Shown here piece after piece: positions 16,688 to 26,071 of a stretch of 64,000 bases of DNA; position 1 is the stretch's first letter; every line of letters begins with the position of its first letter. Source of the stretch: Phenylobacterium sp. (GTDB lineage: Bacteria; Pseudomonadota; Alphaproteobacteria; Caulobacterales; Caulobacteraceae); NCBI RefSeq assembly GCF_016124325.1, contig NZ_WGNY01000015.1:20380-84379 (forward strand), given 5' to 3'. The notes under the pieces are model-generated. The model saw only the letters and a list, made by a program, of their open reading frames with translations. It made no database searches and was not told the DNA's origin. A program made the translations under genes and the position numbers.

Positions 16688-17950
16688 TCAGATCACGTCG
16701 TCGAGGCCGCGCGCGCCCTGGCGCACGATGCCCGTGAAGTTCGCCTGCTTCAGCAGCGCGCGGGTGAAGTTGGCGCGGCTGAGGTCGGCGTCGACGAACA
16801 GGGCGTGGCGCACGTCGGCGCCGGTCAGGTCGGCGCCCTTGAGCTGGCTGCCCGTCAGGTCGCACGGCAGGACCCGGTCGGCGCCCAGCAGCAGCGGGCC
16901 CATCATCGCCTCGCGCAGGTCGGCGCCCGAGAGCTTGGCCCCCACCAGCCGCGCGCCCCGCAGATCGGCGCGCCGCAGCACGCAGTTGCGCAGGTCGGCG
17001 CCTTCGAGGTGCGCGCCCTGCATCTGCGCGCCCTCCATGTCGAGGCCGTAGAACACCGCGCCCTTGGCCGACAGGGCCGTCAGGTTGTAGCCGCGGATCG
17101 AGCCCAGGGCGCGCAGGTCGGCGTTGTCGAACGACGAGGGCTTGCCCTCGCCGCCGCCGGTCTCGCACCACTTGGCGTGATCCCTGATCATCTCGTCGTA
17201 GGGCAGGTCGCTGAGCGCGCGGCCGGCCGGTTCGTCGGTGAGGGCGCCGGCCATGTTGGCGTCGGAGACGTTCCAGGCCACCGTCCGCGCGCCCACCAGG
17301 ATCGCGTCGCGCAGGTCGGCCCCGGCGAGGTCGGCGCCCGAGAGGTCGGCGCCCGAGAGGTTCGCGCCCTGCAGCGAGGCCTGCTTCAGGTTGGCGCGGA
17401 TCAGCTTGGCGTCCTTGAGGATGGCGTCGGTGAAGTCGGCCTTGATCGCCACGGCGCCCGACAGGCGCGAGCGCTCCAGGTTGGCGCCGGCGAGGATCGC
17501 GCCCTGCAGCTCGCCCTGGGTGGGTCCGCCGGCTTCGAGGCGCCGGAAGCCGAACTGCCGGTCGGCGGCCGCCAGCGTGCCCTCGCGCAAGTCGGCCTCG
17601 AACAGGTCGGCCCCCGTGAGGTCGGAATTGCGCATGGAGGCGCCGCGCAGGTCGGCGCGGCGCATCGAGGCGTCGGTGAGGTCGCAGCCGGTCAGATCGG
17701 CGCAGAACAGGGTGGCGTTGTCGAGCCGCGCGCCATGGAATTTGCAGTTGGCCAGCACGGCGCCGGTGAAGTCGGCGTCGCAGAGATTGCGGCCGCGCAG
17801 GTCGGTCCCGCTCAGGTCCTTGAACGCGAACACCGCGCGCGCCCCGCCGGGCTTGGAGCTCCACAGCCGGTCGTGCTTCGCACAGATCGCGTCGACTTCC
17901 GCCTGGGAGAGACGGTTGCTGACGAGGGTGCTGACGGAAGCTGTCGACAT
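16688..17950 (-). CDS. pentapeptide-repeat protein (first of pair)
   Basis: About 420 residues. The start at 17950 (MSTASVSTLVSNRL) is preferred over an open upstream extension to 18160, because a similar N-terminal helical cap then follows, SQAEVDAICAKHDRLW, matching the paralogue. Repeat blocks flank a middle segment with DHAKWCETGGGEGKPSSFDNADLR, which aligns with AHDAWVGSGG in the second gene. The middle segment carries a conserved histidine and tryptophan in both copies. It is the first gene of a two-gene minus-strand operon, opposite a divergent serine hydrolase gene. The 296-base gap (17951-18246) shows no gene. A weak half-match to a CtrA box (ttaa at 18015-18018) was seen there. Confidence 0.88.
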   Translation of the reverse strand: MSTASVSTLVSNRLSQAEVDAICAKHDRLWSSKPGGARAVFAFKDLSGTDLRGRNLCDADFTGAVLANCKFHGARLDNATLFCADLTGCDLTDASMRRADLRGASMRNSDLTGADLFEADLREGTLAAADRQFGFRRLEAGGPTQGELQGAILAGANLERSRLSGAVAIKADFTDAILKDAKLIRANLKQASLQGANLSGADLSGADLAGADLRDAILVGARTVAWNVSDANMAGALTDEPAGRALSDLPYDEMIRDHAKWCETGGGEGKPSSFDNADLRALGSIRGYNLTALSAKGAVFYGLDMEGAQMQGAHLEGADLRNCVLRRADLRGARLVGAKLSGADLREAMMGPLLLGADRVLPCDLTGSQLKGADLTGADVRHALFVDADLSRANFTRALLKQANFTGIVRQGARGLDDVI

Positions 17951-18246
17951 GGGATCGCGGGTTTGGGAATCGCGTGTTGGGAAGGCCTGCGTGAACCATG
18001 GTAGGTCCGGCTGATTAACGGCGAATTTCCAGGGCCTTGGCCGGCGAACGGGCCAATGGAGGGCCGTCGCCCCGGCCAACGACAACCCCCGGTGGATCCT
18101 CGCCCCACAGGAACCCAACCAGAGCGTTCGCGGCCACTCGCGAAGACCGAACCATTTCACCGGCTGCGGACGCCATTTGACCGATCAGGGCCTCGACCGT
18201 CATCACCCCGCCGCCCATGCTGCCGGCGGCCGTCGTCGGGGAAAGC

Positions 18247-19557
18247 ATGCGCAGACTGATCATCGTGGGACTGGCGGCGTTCGCAGCGCTGCTGGTCTGG
18301 AGCGTCGTCGTCGCCGGGGCCGCGCTGGAGGGCTGGGGGCGCCGGCCGATCGCGCCGGCCGGCGACGCCCAGGCGTTCGCGGCCGCGGCGATGGAGCGTG
18401 CGAGGGCGGCCTCGCCGGGCGACCTGGCCTTCGTCATGATCGAGGACGGTCACCCAACCGTCGAGCGCTTCTCCTCCATCGGCCGCCCGGTGGACCGCGA
18501 CACGCTGTTCCAGGTGGCGTCGCTCAGCAAGTGGGTGACCGCGCTGGGCGTGATGCATCTCGTCGAGACCGGCCGGATCGACCTCGACGCGCCGGTGGAC
18601 ACCTACCTGAAGCGCTGGAAGCTGCCTCCGAGCGAGTACGACAATCGCCAGGTCACCGTGCGCCGGCTCCTGAGCCATACAGCCGGCCTGACCGACGGTC
18701 TGGGCTATCTGGGCTTCGCCCCCGGCCAGCCGCTGCAGCCCCTGCCCGACTCGCTGACCCGCGCCGCGGACGCCTCGCCAGGGCACGACGGGCGGGTGCG
18801 GGTGGGCCTGCCGCCGGGCGGGCAGTGGAAATACTCCGGCGGCGGCTATGCCCTGCTGCAACTGCTCATCGAGGACGTCACGGGCGAGCCGTTCGACACC
18901 TACATGCGCCACGCGGTGCTGGAGCCGCTCGGAATGTCGCGCTCACGCTTCGTGCTGCCGGCCGACGGCGTCGAGAACCTCGCGGAGTTCTTCGACCTGG
19001 GCGGCAAGCCGGCGACCCATTTCCGGTTCACGGCGACGGCGGCGGCCTCGCTCTACACCAGCGCCGCAGACCTGACCCGGCTGATCCAGGCGCATCTCCC
19101 CGGCCCGGCGGGCGAGCCCATCGGTCGCGGCGTCCTGAAGCCGGAGACCCTGGCCGCCATGCGCAAACCGCACGCCTCGCAGTTCGGCGCCGACATCTGG
19201 GGCCTGGGCGCCATGCTCTACGCGCCGAACGGCAAGGGCGGCTACGTCGTGGGCCACGACGGCAACAACGACCCGGCGATCAACACGGCCGCCCGCTTCG
19301 ATCCGGCCCGCGGCGACGGGATCGTGGTGCTGGAGACCGGCCACAAGATCCTGGCCACCCGCCTCGCGGGCGAGTGGGTGTTCTGGAAGACCGGCAAGGT
19401 CGACAACCTGATGGTGATCCTGGAGTCGCGCCGGACCTTCAAGACCCTCGCCGTGGGCTGGGCGGTGATCCTCGTGGGGTCCGTAGGCCTCGGCTGGTGG
19501 TCGTGGCGGCGCCGTCAGATCGGCGGCAGCGACGTGGCCCGGGCCTCGTCGAGGTAG
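18247..19557 (+). CDS. membrane-anchored serine hydrolase, beta-lactamase family
   Basis: 436 residues. The start at 18247 follows ggggaaag and gives an N-terminal signal anchor (about 3-27). An upstream ATG at 18217 is less likely. The active-site motifs are S92-L-S-K95, Y196-S-G198 (the usual Tyr-x-Asn is changed to Tyr-x-Gly) and H337-D-G339. A second hydrophobic helix near residues 405-425 ends the protein, so the catalytic domain is held at the membrane by both ends. Likely periplasmic peptidase or esterase of unknown substrate. The last 43 bases overlap the 3' end of convergent gpmA. Confidence 0.85.
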   Translation: MRRLIIVGLAAFAALLVWSVVVAGAALEGWGRRPIAPAGDAQAFAAAAMERARAASPGDLAFVMIEDGHPTVERFSSIGRPVDRDTLFQVASLSKWVTALGVMHLVETGRIDLDAPVDTYLKRWKLPPSEYDNRQVTVRRLLSHTAGLTDGLGYLGFAPGQPLQPLPDSLTRAADASPGHDGRVRVGLPPGGQWKYSGGGYALLQLLIEDVTGEPFDTYMRHAVLEPLGMSRSRFVLPADGVENLAEFFDLGGKPATHFRFTATAAASLYTSAADLTRLIQAHLPGPAGEPIGRGVLKPETLAAMRKPHASQFGADIWGLGAMLYAPNGKGGYVVGHDGNNDPAINTAARFDPARGDGIVVLETGHKILATRLAGEWVFWKTGKVDNLMVILESRRTFKTLAVGWAVILVGSVGLGWWSWRRRQIGGSDVARASSR

Positions 19558-20225
19558 CGGGCGGCCGTGGGCTTCAGGCCCGCGCCCAGCTCGACCACCA
19601 GCGGATTGCCGGTGGGGATCTCGACGCCGACGATGTCGTCGTTGGACACGCCGAACAGCAGCTTGACGATGGCCCGCAGGGAATTGCCGTGGGCGGCCAC
19701 CAGCAGGGTCTCGCCGCGCTTCAGGCACGGGACGATGTCGGCCTCCCAGTAGGGCTGCACGCGATCCAGGGTGGTCTTCAGGCTCTCGGTGTCGGGCAGG
19801 ACGGCGCCGGCGTAGCGGCGGTCCTTGGAGAAATCGAACTCGCCGCCGGGCGCCAGCGGCGGCGGCGGCACGTCGTAGGAGCGGCGCCAGACCTTGACCT
19901 GGTCGGCGCCGTGCTTGGCCGCGGTCTCGGTCTTGTTGAGGCCGGTCAGCCCGCCGTAGTGGCGCTCGTTGAGCCGCCAGTCCTTCACCTCCGGCACGAA
20001 CGTCTGCCCGGCGCTGTGCAGGGCGAGCCAGGACGTGCGGATCGCGCGGGTCAGCACCGAGGTGAAGCAGCGGTCGACGGCGAGGCCGGCGGCCTTGATC
20101 AGCTCGCCGCCCTTCTTCGCCTCGGCCTCGCCCTGGGCGGTGAGGTCCACATCCACCCAGCCGGTGAAACGGTCTTCCAGGTTCCACTGGCTCTGGCCGT
20201 GACGCAGCAGGATGAGGGTGGGCAC
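19515..20225 (-). CDS. gpmA: 2,3-bisphosphoglycerate-dependent phosphoglycerate mutase
   Basis: Interconverts 3- and 2-phosphoglycerate in glycolysis and gluconeogenesis. 236 residues. The N-terminal phospho-histidine motif LLRHGQSQWN (His9 if the start is counted as Met1), FTGWVDVDL, LNERHYGGL and the second catalytic histidine in AAHGNSLR are all present. The start is a GTG at 20225 with aaggaga 6 bases upstream, giving the usual VPTLILLRHG opening. The frame stays open further upstream but without family similarity. The 3' end runs 43 bases into the convergent hydrolase gene. Confidence 0.95.
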   Translation of the reverse strand: MPTLILLRHGQSQWNLEDRFTGWVDVDLTAQGEAEAKKGGELIKAAGLAVDRCFTSVLTRAIRTSWLALHSAGQTFVPEVKDWRLNERHYGGLTGLNKTETAAKHGADQVKVWRRSYDVPPPPLAPGGEFDFSKDRRYAGAVLPDTESLKTTLDRVQPYWEADIVPCLKRGETLLVAAHGNSLRAIVKLLFGVSNDDIVGVEIPTGNPLVVELGAGLKPTAARYLDEARATSLPPI

Positions 20226-20338
20226 CGGCGTTCTCCTTCGGGCGGAGCGCTGGGCTAGGACATGGTCCCGGCCGGCGTCAAGCGCGCGCAGCCGATGGGC
20301 GAATGGCGGGCGGCCGCGCGAGCGGCTATAGCGAGGCG

Positions 20339-20584
20339 ATGCTCGACCGCTTCTACCTGCCGCTCCTGGCCCTGGCCGCGATCGCCGCGGTGGCGCTGGC
20401 GCTGGTCTGGCCCCAGGGCCTGGGCGACCGCTCGCCCGGCCCGTTCGGCCAGACGCCGGTGCAACGGACGCCCGAGATGCAGGCGGCGATGAAGCGCGAG
20501 ACCGACGCGGCCGTCCGCCGGGTCGACCAGGCGCGCGAGGCGGTGCGCAACATCCAGCAGCAGGCGATCGCGCCCGACCAATGA
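20339..20584 (+). CDS. small membrane protein upstream of kdsD
   Basis: 81 residues: a single transmembrane helix at about 6-24 (LPLLALAAIAAVALALVW), then a polar helical tail with QTPVQRTPEMQAAMKRETDA. The start ATG at 20339 is preceded by gcgaggcg. The stop overlaps the kdsD start (ATGA), so the two are probably translationally coupled. No family recognised. Could be a small subunit or simply a conserved short membrane protein. Confidence 0.72.
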   Translation: MLDRFYLPLLALAAIAAVALALVWPQGLGDRSPGPFGQTPVQRTPEMQAAMKRETDAAVRRVDQAREAVRNIQQQAIAPDQ

Positions 20585-21546
20585 CGTCAAAGGACACCAT
20601 CGCCGTCGGCCGCAGGGTGCTGGAGACCGAGGCCGAGGCGCTCGCCCGGATGGCGGCCGGGCTCGACGGCCCCTTCGCCGAGGCCGTCGAGGCGCTGTTC
20701 GCCGCGAAGGGCCGGATCGTCTGCACGGGCATCGGCAAATCGGGGCACGTGGCGCGCAAGATCGCCGCCACCCTGGCCTCCACCGGCTCGGCGGCGATCT
20801 TCGTCCACCCCAGCGAGGCCAGCCACGGCGATCTGGGCATGATCGGCCCCGACGACGTGATCCTGGCCCTGAGCAAGACCGGCGAGACCCGAGAACTGGC
20901 CGACGTGATCGCCTATGCCGCGCGCTTCGCGATCCCGCTGGTCGCGATGACGGCGGCGGCGGACGGCACCCTCGGGCGCGCCGCCGACATCGTGCTCTTG
21001 ATCCCCGATGCGCCCGAGGCCACCGAGGCCGTCAACGCGCCGACCACGTCGACGACGCTGCAGATGGCGCTGGGCGACGCCCTGGCCGTGGCGCTGTTGG
21101 AGCGGCGCGGCTTCCGGCCCGAGGATTTCCGAACCTTCCACCCCGGCGGCAAGCTGGGGGCGATGCTGCGCACGGCGGGCGACCTGATGCACGGCCGCGA
21201 GGAGCTGCCGCTGGTGGCGCCCGAGACCCCGATGCGCCAGGCGCTGCTGGCGATGACCCAGATGCGCTGGGGGATCGTGGGCGTGGTCGACGCGGGCGGC
21301 CGCCTGCTGGGGGCGATCACCGACGGCGACCTGCGCCGCCACATCGACGGCCTGCTGGACCATACCGCCGGCGAGGTGATGACCCCGGGCCCGAAGAAGG
21401 TCGCGCCGCCGCACATGCTGGCCGGCGAGGCGCTGGCGCTGATGAGCGACCCGCCGCCGGCGGTGACCGTGCTGTTCGTGGTGGAGGACGGCAAGCCGAT
21501 CGGCATCCTGCACGTCCACGACCTGCTGCGCGCCGGGGTGATGTGA
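20581..21546 (+). CDS. kdsD: arabinose-5-phosphate isomerase, KpsF/GutQ family
   Basis: Converts ribulose 5-phosphate to arabinose 5-phosphate, the first step to Kdo of lipopolysaccharide. 321 residues. The SIS domain (about 30-175) has CTGIGKSGHVARKIAATLASTG and ALSKTGETRELADV. Two CBS domains follow (about 205-260 and 270-320). The ATG overlaps the stop of the small membrane protein gene. It sits upstream of a phosphohexomutase and ugd, which fits envelope sugar supply. The GutQ-type paralogue cannot be excluded, but the single copy here and its context favour the biosynthetic enzyme. Confidence 0.92.
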   Translation: MTSKDTIAVGRRVLETEAEALARMAAGLDGPFAEAVEALFAAKGRIVCTGIGKSGHVARKIAATLASTGSAAIFVHPSEASHGDLGMIGPDDVILALSKTGETRELADVIAYAARFAIPLVAMTAAADGTLGRAADIVLLIPDAPEATEAVNAPTTSTTLQMALGDALAVALLERRGFRPEDFRTFHPGGKLGAMLRTAGDLMHGREELPLVAPETPMRQALLAMTQMRWGIVGVVDAGGRLLGAITDGDLRRHIDGLLDHTAGEVMTPGPKKVAPPHMLAGEALALMSDPPPAVTVLFVVEDGKPIGILHVHDLLRAGVM

Positions 21547-21654
21547 GGGACGCCGGTTCGGCGAACAGGCTCGCCCGTTAAGGGTTCCGTGGTGGCTTCG
21601 TCACTATCGGGCCGTTAAACACACCGCCGACGCGCGCACCCCGACGGAGTTCCG

Positions 21655-23157
21655 ATGCTGTCCGCCCCCCGAGCCGACCTCGCCCCCAATACCTTCGCGT
21701 ACGAGATCACCCCGCTGGTGAAGCCGACGGGCTTCCGCGAATACGACGCCCGCTGGCTGTTCGGGCCCGAGATCAACCTCCTGGGGGTGCAGGCGCTGGG
21801 CCTGGGCCTGGGCACGCTGATCCACGAGATGGGCCAGAAGCGGATCGTCGTGGGCCACGACTTCCGATCCTACTCGCTGTCGATCAAGCAGGCGCTGACC
21901 ATCGGGCTGGTGGCCGCCGGCTGCGAGGTGCTGGACATCGGCCTGGCCGTCTCGCCGATGGCCTATTTCGCCCAGTTCGACCTGGACGCGCCCTGCGTGG
22001 CCATGGTCACCGCCAGCCACAACGAGAACGGCTGGACCGGCGTGAAGATGGGCGCCCAGCGCCCGCTGACCTTCGGGCCCGACGAGATGGGCCGGCTGAA
22101 GGAGATCGTGCTGGGCGGCAAGTGGGCCCAGCGGCCGGGCGGCTCGCTCGCCCACATCGCCGGCGTGGCCGAGCGCTACATCAAGGACGCGGCTGACCGG
22201 GTCAGCCTGAAGCGGCCGCTGAAGGTGATCGCCGCCTGCGGCAACGGCACCGCCGGCGCCTTCGCCCCCAAGGCCCTGCGCGACATGGGCGTGGCGGTGG
22301 TGGTCGAGATGGATTGCGACCTCGACTTCAACTTCCCCCGCTACAACCCCAACCCCGAGGACAGCGTGATGCTTCACGCCATGGCCGAGGCGGTGAAGAC
22401 GCACGGCGCGGACGTGGCGCTGGGGTTCGACGGCGACGGCGACCGCTGTGGCGTGGTGGACGACGAGGGCGAGGAGATCTTCGCCGACAAGATCGGGCTG
22501 ATGCTGGCGCGTGACCTGTCGGCCCTGCACAAGGACGCGACCTTCGTGGTCGACGTGAAGTCGACCGGCCTCTACGCCACCGACGAGGTGCTGAAGGCCA
22601 ACGGCGCCAAGACCGTCTACTGGAAGACCGGCCACAGCTATATCAAGCGCAAGACCGCCGAGCTGGGCGCCCTGGCCGGCTTCGAGAAGAGCGGCCACTT
22701 CTTCTTCAACCCGCCGATCGGGCGCGGGTACGACGACGGCCTGGTGGCGGCCGCGGCGATCCTGGCGATGCTGGACCGCAACCCCGACAAGAAGCTGTCC
22801 GACCTCAAGAAGGCCCTGCCCGTCGCCTTCACCTCGCTGACCATGAGCCCGCACTGCGCCGACGAGGAGAAGTACGGCGTGGTCGACGAGGTGGTGGCCG
22901 AGTACGAGGCCCTGGCCAAGGCCGGCGGCAAGATCCTGGGCCGCGCGATCACCGACCTCGTCACGGTCAACGGCGTCCGCGTGGCGCTGGAGGACGGCTC
23001 GTGGGTGCTGGTGCGCGCCTCGTCCAACAAGCCGGAACTGGTGGTCGTGGTGGAGAGCACGCAGTCCGAGGCCGACATGCGCGCGCTGTTCCGCGACGAG
23101 GTGAAGCCGCGGCTGGCCAAGCGGCCGCAGGTGGGGGCCTACAACCAGGAGATCTGA
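21655..23157 (+). CDS. phosphomannomutase/phosphoglucomutase
   Basis: Alpha-D-phosphohexomutase, 500 residues. The phosphoserine loop is TASHNENGWTGVK, the metal loop GFDGDGDRCGV, and the sugar-specificity loop appears as FEKSGHFFFNPP. The C-terminal phosphate-binding region RASSNKPELVVVVES is present. It makes mannose-1-P or glucose-1-P for surface polysaccharides. It is a separate protein from GlmM, encoded at 30675. The ATG at 21655 follows gacggag. ugd lies 67 bases downstream. Sugar preference cannot be set by sequence alone. Confidence 0.92.
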   Translation: MLSAPRADLAPNTFAYEITPLVKPTGFREYDARWLFGPEINLLGVQALGLGLGTLIHEMGQKRIVVGHDFRSYSLSIKQALTIGLVAAGCEVLDIGLAVSPMAYFAQFDLDAPCVAMVTASHNENGWTGVKMGAQRPLTFGPDEMGRLKEIVLGGKWAQRPGGSLAHIAGVAERYIKDAADRVSLKRPLKVIAACGNGTAGAFAPKALRDMGVAVVVEMDCDLDFNFPRYNPNPEDSVMLHAMAEAVKTHGADVALGFDGDGDRCGVVDDEGEEIFADKIGLMLARDLSALHKDATFVVDVKSTGLYATDEVLKANGAKTVYWKTGHSYIKRKTAELGALAGFEKSGHFFFNPPIGRGYDDGLVAAAAILAMLDRNPDKKLSDLKKALPVAFTSLTMSPHCADEEKYGVVDEVVAEYEALAKAGGKILGRAITDLVTVNGVRVALEDGSWVLVRASSNKPELVVVVESTQSEADMRALFRDEVKPRLAKRPQVGAYNQEI

Positions 23158-23224
23158 GCCGGACGCGCGGTTGCGCGCGCCGCCCGCGCATGTGAAAGGG
23201 CGGGCCTTTCCGGGAGACTCGTAG

Positions 23225-24529
23225 ATGCGCGTGGCGATGATCGGGACGGGCTACGTCGGGCTCGTCAGCGGGGCCTGTTTCGCCGACTTCGGCCACGTCG
23301 TCACCTGCATCGACAAGGACGCGGCCAAGATCGAGCAGCTCAAGGGCGGCGGCATCCCGATCTACGAGCCCGGGCTGGACGTACTGGTCGCCTCGAACGT
23401 GAAGGCGGGCCGGCTGTTCTTCGACACCGACGCGCGCCAGGCGATCCGCGAGGCCGACGCGGTGTTCATCGGCGTCGGCACCCCGTCGCGCCGTGGCGAC
23501 GGCCACGCCGACCTCTCCTACGTCTACGCCGCCGCCGAGGAGATCGCGGGGCTGGTCGAGGGCTTCACCGTCGTGGTGACCAAGTCCACCGTGCCGGTGG
23601 GCACCGGCGACGAGATCGAGGCGATCTTCAAGCGCGTGCGGCCCGACGCCGACGTGGCCATCGTCTCCAACCCCGAGTTCCTGCGGGAAGGCGCGGCCAT
23701 CGAGGACTTCAAGCGGCCAGACCGGGTGGTCGTGGGAACCACCGAGGAGCGCGCCCAGGCGGTGATGCGAGAACTCTACCGGCCGCTCTATCTGAACGAG
23801 ACGCCGATCCTGTTCACCAGCCGGCGCACCAGCGAGCTGATCAAGTACGCGGCCAACGCCTTCCTGGCGCTGAAGATCACCTACATCAACGAGATGGCCG
23901 ACCTGTGCGAGGCGGTGGGCGCCGACGTGCAGCAGGTGGCGCGCGGCATCGGCCTGGACGGCCGCATCGGGACCAAGTTCCTGAACGCCGGGCCCGGCTA
24001 CGGCGGCTCGTGCTTCCCGAAGGACACCATGGCGCTGGTCCGCACGGCCCGCGACTACGGCTCGCCCGTGGAGCTGGTGGAGACGACCATCAAGGTCAAC
24101 GACGAGCGCAAGCGGGCCATGGCGCGCAAGGTGGTCAAGGCGGTGGACGGCAACCTCAAGGGCAAGACCGTCGGCGTGCTGGGCCTCACCTTCAAGCCCA
24201 ACACCGACGACATGCGCGACGCCCCGTCGCTGGCGATCGTGCCGGCCCTGCAGGATCGCGGCGCAAAGGTGCAGGCCTTCGACCCCGAAGGCATGGACGA
24301 GGCCCGCCGGCTGCTCGACGGCGTGGCCTTCATGGACGACCCCTACGCCGTGGCGCAGGGCGCCGACGCCCTGGTGATCGTCACCGAGTGGGATCAGTTC
24401 CGCGCGCTCGACCTCGACCGGATCAAGCTGGTGATGAACCGCCCGGTGCTGATCGACCTGCGCAACATCTACAAGCCCGACGACATGCGCGCCCGCGGCT
24501 TCACCTACACCAGCGTCGGCCGCCCCTGA
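23225..24529 (+). CDS. ugd: UDP-glucose 6-dehydrogenase
   Basis: Oxidises UDP-glucose to UDP-glucuronate with two NAD+. 434 residues. The N-terminal Rossmann motif is GTGYVGLVSGACFADFGH. The catalytic cysteine lies in GPGYGGSCFPKDT and the C-terminal UDP-binding domain includes GLTFKPNTDDMRDAPS. It follows the phosphohexomutase and, with galU elsewhere in the window, supplies glucuronate or a decarboxylated sugar for capsule, exopolysaccharide or lipid A. The 3' end converges on emrB with only 4 bases between stops. Confidence 0.96.
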   Translation: MRVAMIGTGYVGLVSGACFADFGHVVTCIDKDAAKIEQLKGGGIPIYEPGLDVLVASNVKAGRLFFDTDARQAIREADAVFIGVGTPSRRGDGHADLSYVYAAAEEIAGLVEGFTVVVTKSTVPVGTGDEIEAIFKRVRPDADVAIVSNPEFLREGAAIEDFKRPDRVVVGTTEERAQAVMRELYRPLYLNETPILFTSRRTSELIKYAANAFLALKITYINEMADLCEAVGADVQQVARGIGLDGRIGTKFLNAGPGYGGSCFPKDTMALVRTARDYGSPVELVETTIKVNDERKRAMARKVVKAVDGNLKGKTVGVLGLTFKPNTDDMRDAPSLAIVPALQDRGAKVQAFDPEGMDEARRLLDGVAFMDDPYAVAQGADALVIVTEWDQFRALDLDRIKLVMNRPVLIDLRNIYKPDDMRARGFTYTSVGRP

Positions 24530-24533
24530 GGCT

Positions 24534-26069
24534 CTAGTGCCCGCCCCCCGGCGCGGCGACACGGATGGGCTTGGGCGCGATCCAGATGATGCTGGCGGCC
24601 ACGGCGAAGACGCCGGCCGTGACCATGAACATGGCGTTGGTCGAGATCATCACCGCCTGGACCTGGACCATGCCCTCCAGCTGGCGCAGCGCCTGATCCG
24701 GCGACAGGCCGTGGGCGGTCAGACTGTCCAGCGTATGTTGGGCGTCGCCGAGCGCGCCGGCCATGACGCTGCGCTTGGCGCTGGCCGTATTGTCCCAGGC
24801 CGTGGTCATGATCGAGGTGGCGAAGGCGGCCGAGGTCGTGCGCAGGAAGTTCTGCAGGCCGGCGGCGGCGGCGGTCTCCTCGGGCAGCACCGCGCTCAGC
24901 GACAGGCTGGTCGTCGGGATGAAGAAGAAGGGCATGGCGAAGCCCAGCACGAACTGCGGCAGCGCGATGTCCCAGAAGGTCACGTCGGTGGTGAAGAAGG
25001 CCCGCCAGAAGGCGACGCCGGCCATCCAGAACACGCCGAAGGAGACCAGGGCGCGAATGTCGAACTTCCCAATCAGCCGGGCGACGATCGGCGACATGAT
25101 CACCGCCAGCACGCCATTGAGACAGCCGGCGTAGCCCGCCCAGGTGGCGGTGTAGCCCATGGTCGTCTGCAGCCAGAGCGGGATCAGAACCACGCTGGCG
25201 AAGAACGCGCCGAAGGTGAGGCTGAGCACCGCCACGCCCACCACGAAGCCGCGGTGTCGGAACACCCGCAGGTTCACGATCGGATTGTCGGAGGTGAGCT
25301 CCCAGATCAGGAACGCCACGAAGCCGATCGCCGCGACGATGGCGAGGATGACGATCGTGGGCGACGAGAACCAGTCGAGCTCCTTGCCCTTGTCGAGCAT
25401 GATCTGCATCGCGCCCACCCACACGACCAGCAGCATGAGCCCGACGTAGTCGACCGGGACGCGGCGGATGGCGGTGTCGTGGGCGATCAGCGTCCGGTAG
25501 GCGACCACGCCGACGACGGCGGCCACCGGGATGTTGATGTAGAAGATCCAGCTCCAGTGCATGTTGTCCGAGATCAGCCCGCCCAGGATCGGGCCGGCGA
25601 TCGGCGCCACCACCGTGGTCATGCTCCACAGGCCGAGCGCCTGAGGTCCCTTGTCCTTCGGGAAGATGTGCAGCAGCAGGGTCTGCGACATGGGCATGAT
25701 CGGCCCACCGCAGAGGCCCTGGGCCACGCGGAAGGCGACCAGCAGGCCGAAGCTGGGCGCGAGGCCGCACAGCATCGAGAAGAGGCCGAAGCCGGCCATC
25801 CCGAAGGCGAAGACCCGAACGGCGCCGAACCGCTGGGCCAGCCAGCCGGTGAGCGGCACGGTGATCGCCTCGGCCACGCTGTAGGAGGTGATCACCCAGG
25901 TGCCCTGGCTGGGCGAGACGGCCAGGGCGCCGGCGATGTGGGGCACCGAGACGTTGGCGATGGTGGTGTCGAGCACCACCATGAAGTTGGCCAGGCCGAG
26001 GAAGAGCGCCGCCGTGTAGAGCGTGACGCCCGTGAGCGGCGCGGGCGGAACGTGCGCCTGCGACGACAC
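24534..26069 (-). CDS. emrB: MFS multidrug efflux permease, EmrB/QacA (DHA2) family
   Basis: Proton-driven inner-membrane transporter of about 511 residues with about 14 hydrophobic helices. The N-terminus FMVVLDTTIANVSVPHIAG is the DHA2 signature, and motif C regions such as GPILGGLISD are present. It starts at a GTG (26069) 2 bases after the emrA stop, so the pair is coupled. Together with EmrA and the outer-membrane factor it forms a tripartite pump that exports drugs across both membranes. Specificity not predictable. Confidence 0.93.
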   Translation of the reverse strand: MSSQAHVPPAPLTGVTLYTAALFLGLANFMVVLDTTIANVSVPHIAGALAVSPSQGTWVITSYSVAEAITVPLTGWLAQRFGAVRVFAFGMAGFGLFSMLCGLAPSFGLLVAFRVAQGLCGGPIMPMSQTLLLHIFPKDKGPQALGLWSMTTVVAPIAGPILGGLISDNMHWSWIFYINIPVAAVVGVVAYRTLIAHDTAIRRVPVDYVGLMLLVVWVGAMQIMLDKGKELDWFSSPTIVILAIVAAIGFVAFLIWELTSDNPIVNLRVFRHRGFVVGVAVLSLTFGAFFASVVLIPLWLQTTMGYTATWAGYAGCLNGVLAVIMSPIVARLIGKFDIRALVSFGVFWMAGVAFWRAFFTTDVTFWDIALPQFVLGFAMPFFFIPTTSLSLSAVLPEETAAAAGLQNFLRTTSAAFATSIMTTAWDNTASAKRSVMAGALGDAQHTLDSLTAHGLSPDQALRQLEGMVQVQAVMISTNAMFMVTAGVFAVAASIIWIAPKPIRVAAPGGGH

Positions 26070-26071
26070 GG

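Noticed and set aside
18015..18029. CtrA-like half site before the pentapeptide operon
   Set aside because: Only one full TTAA half is present; the second half does not match.
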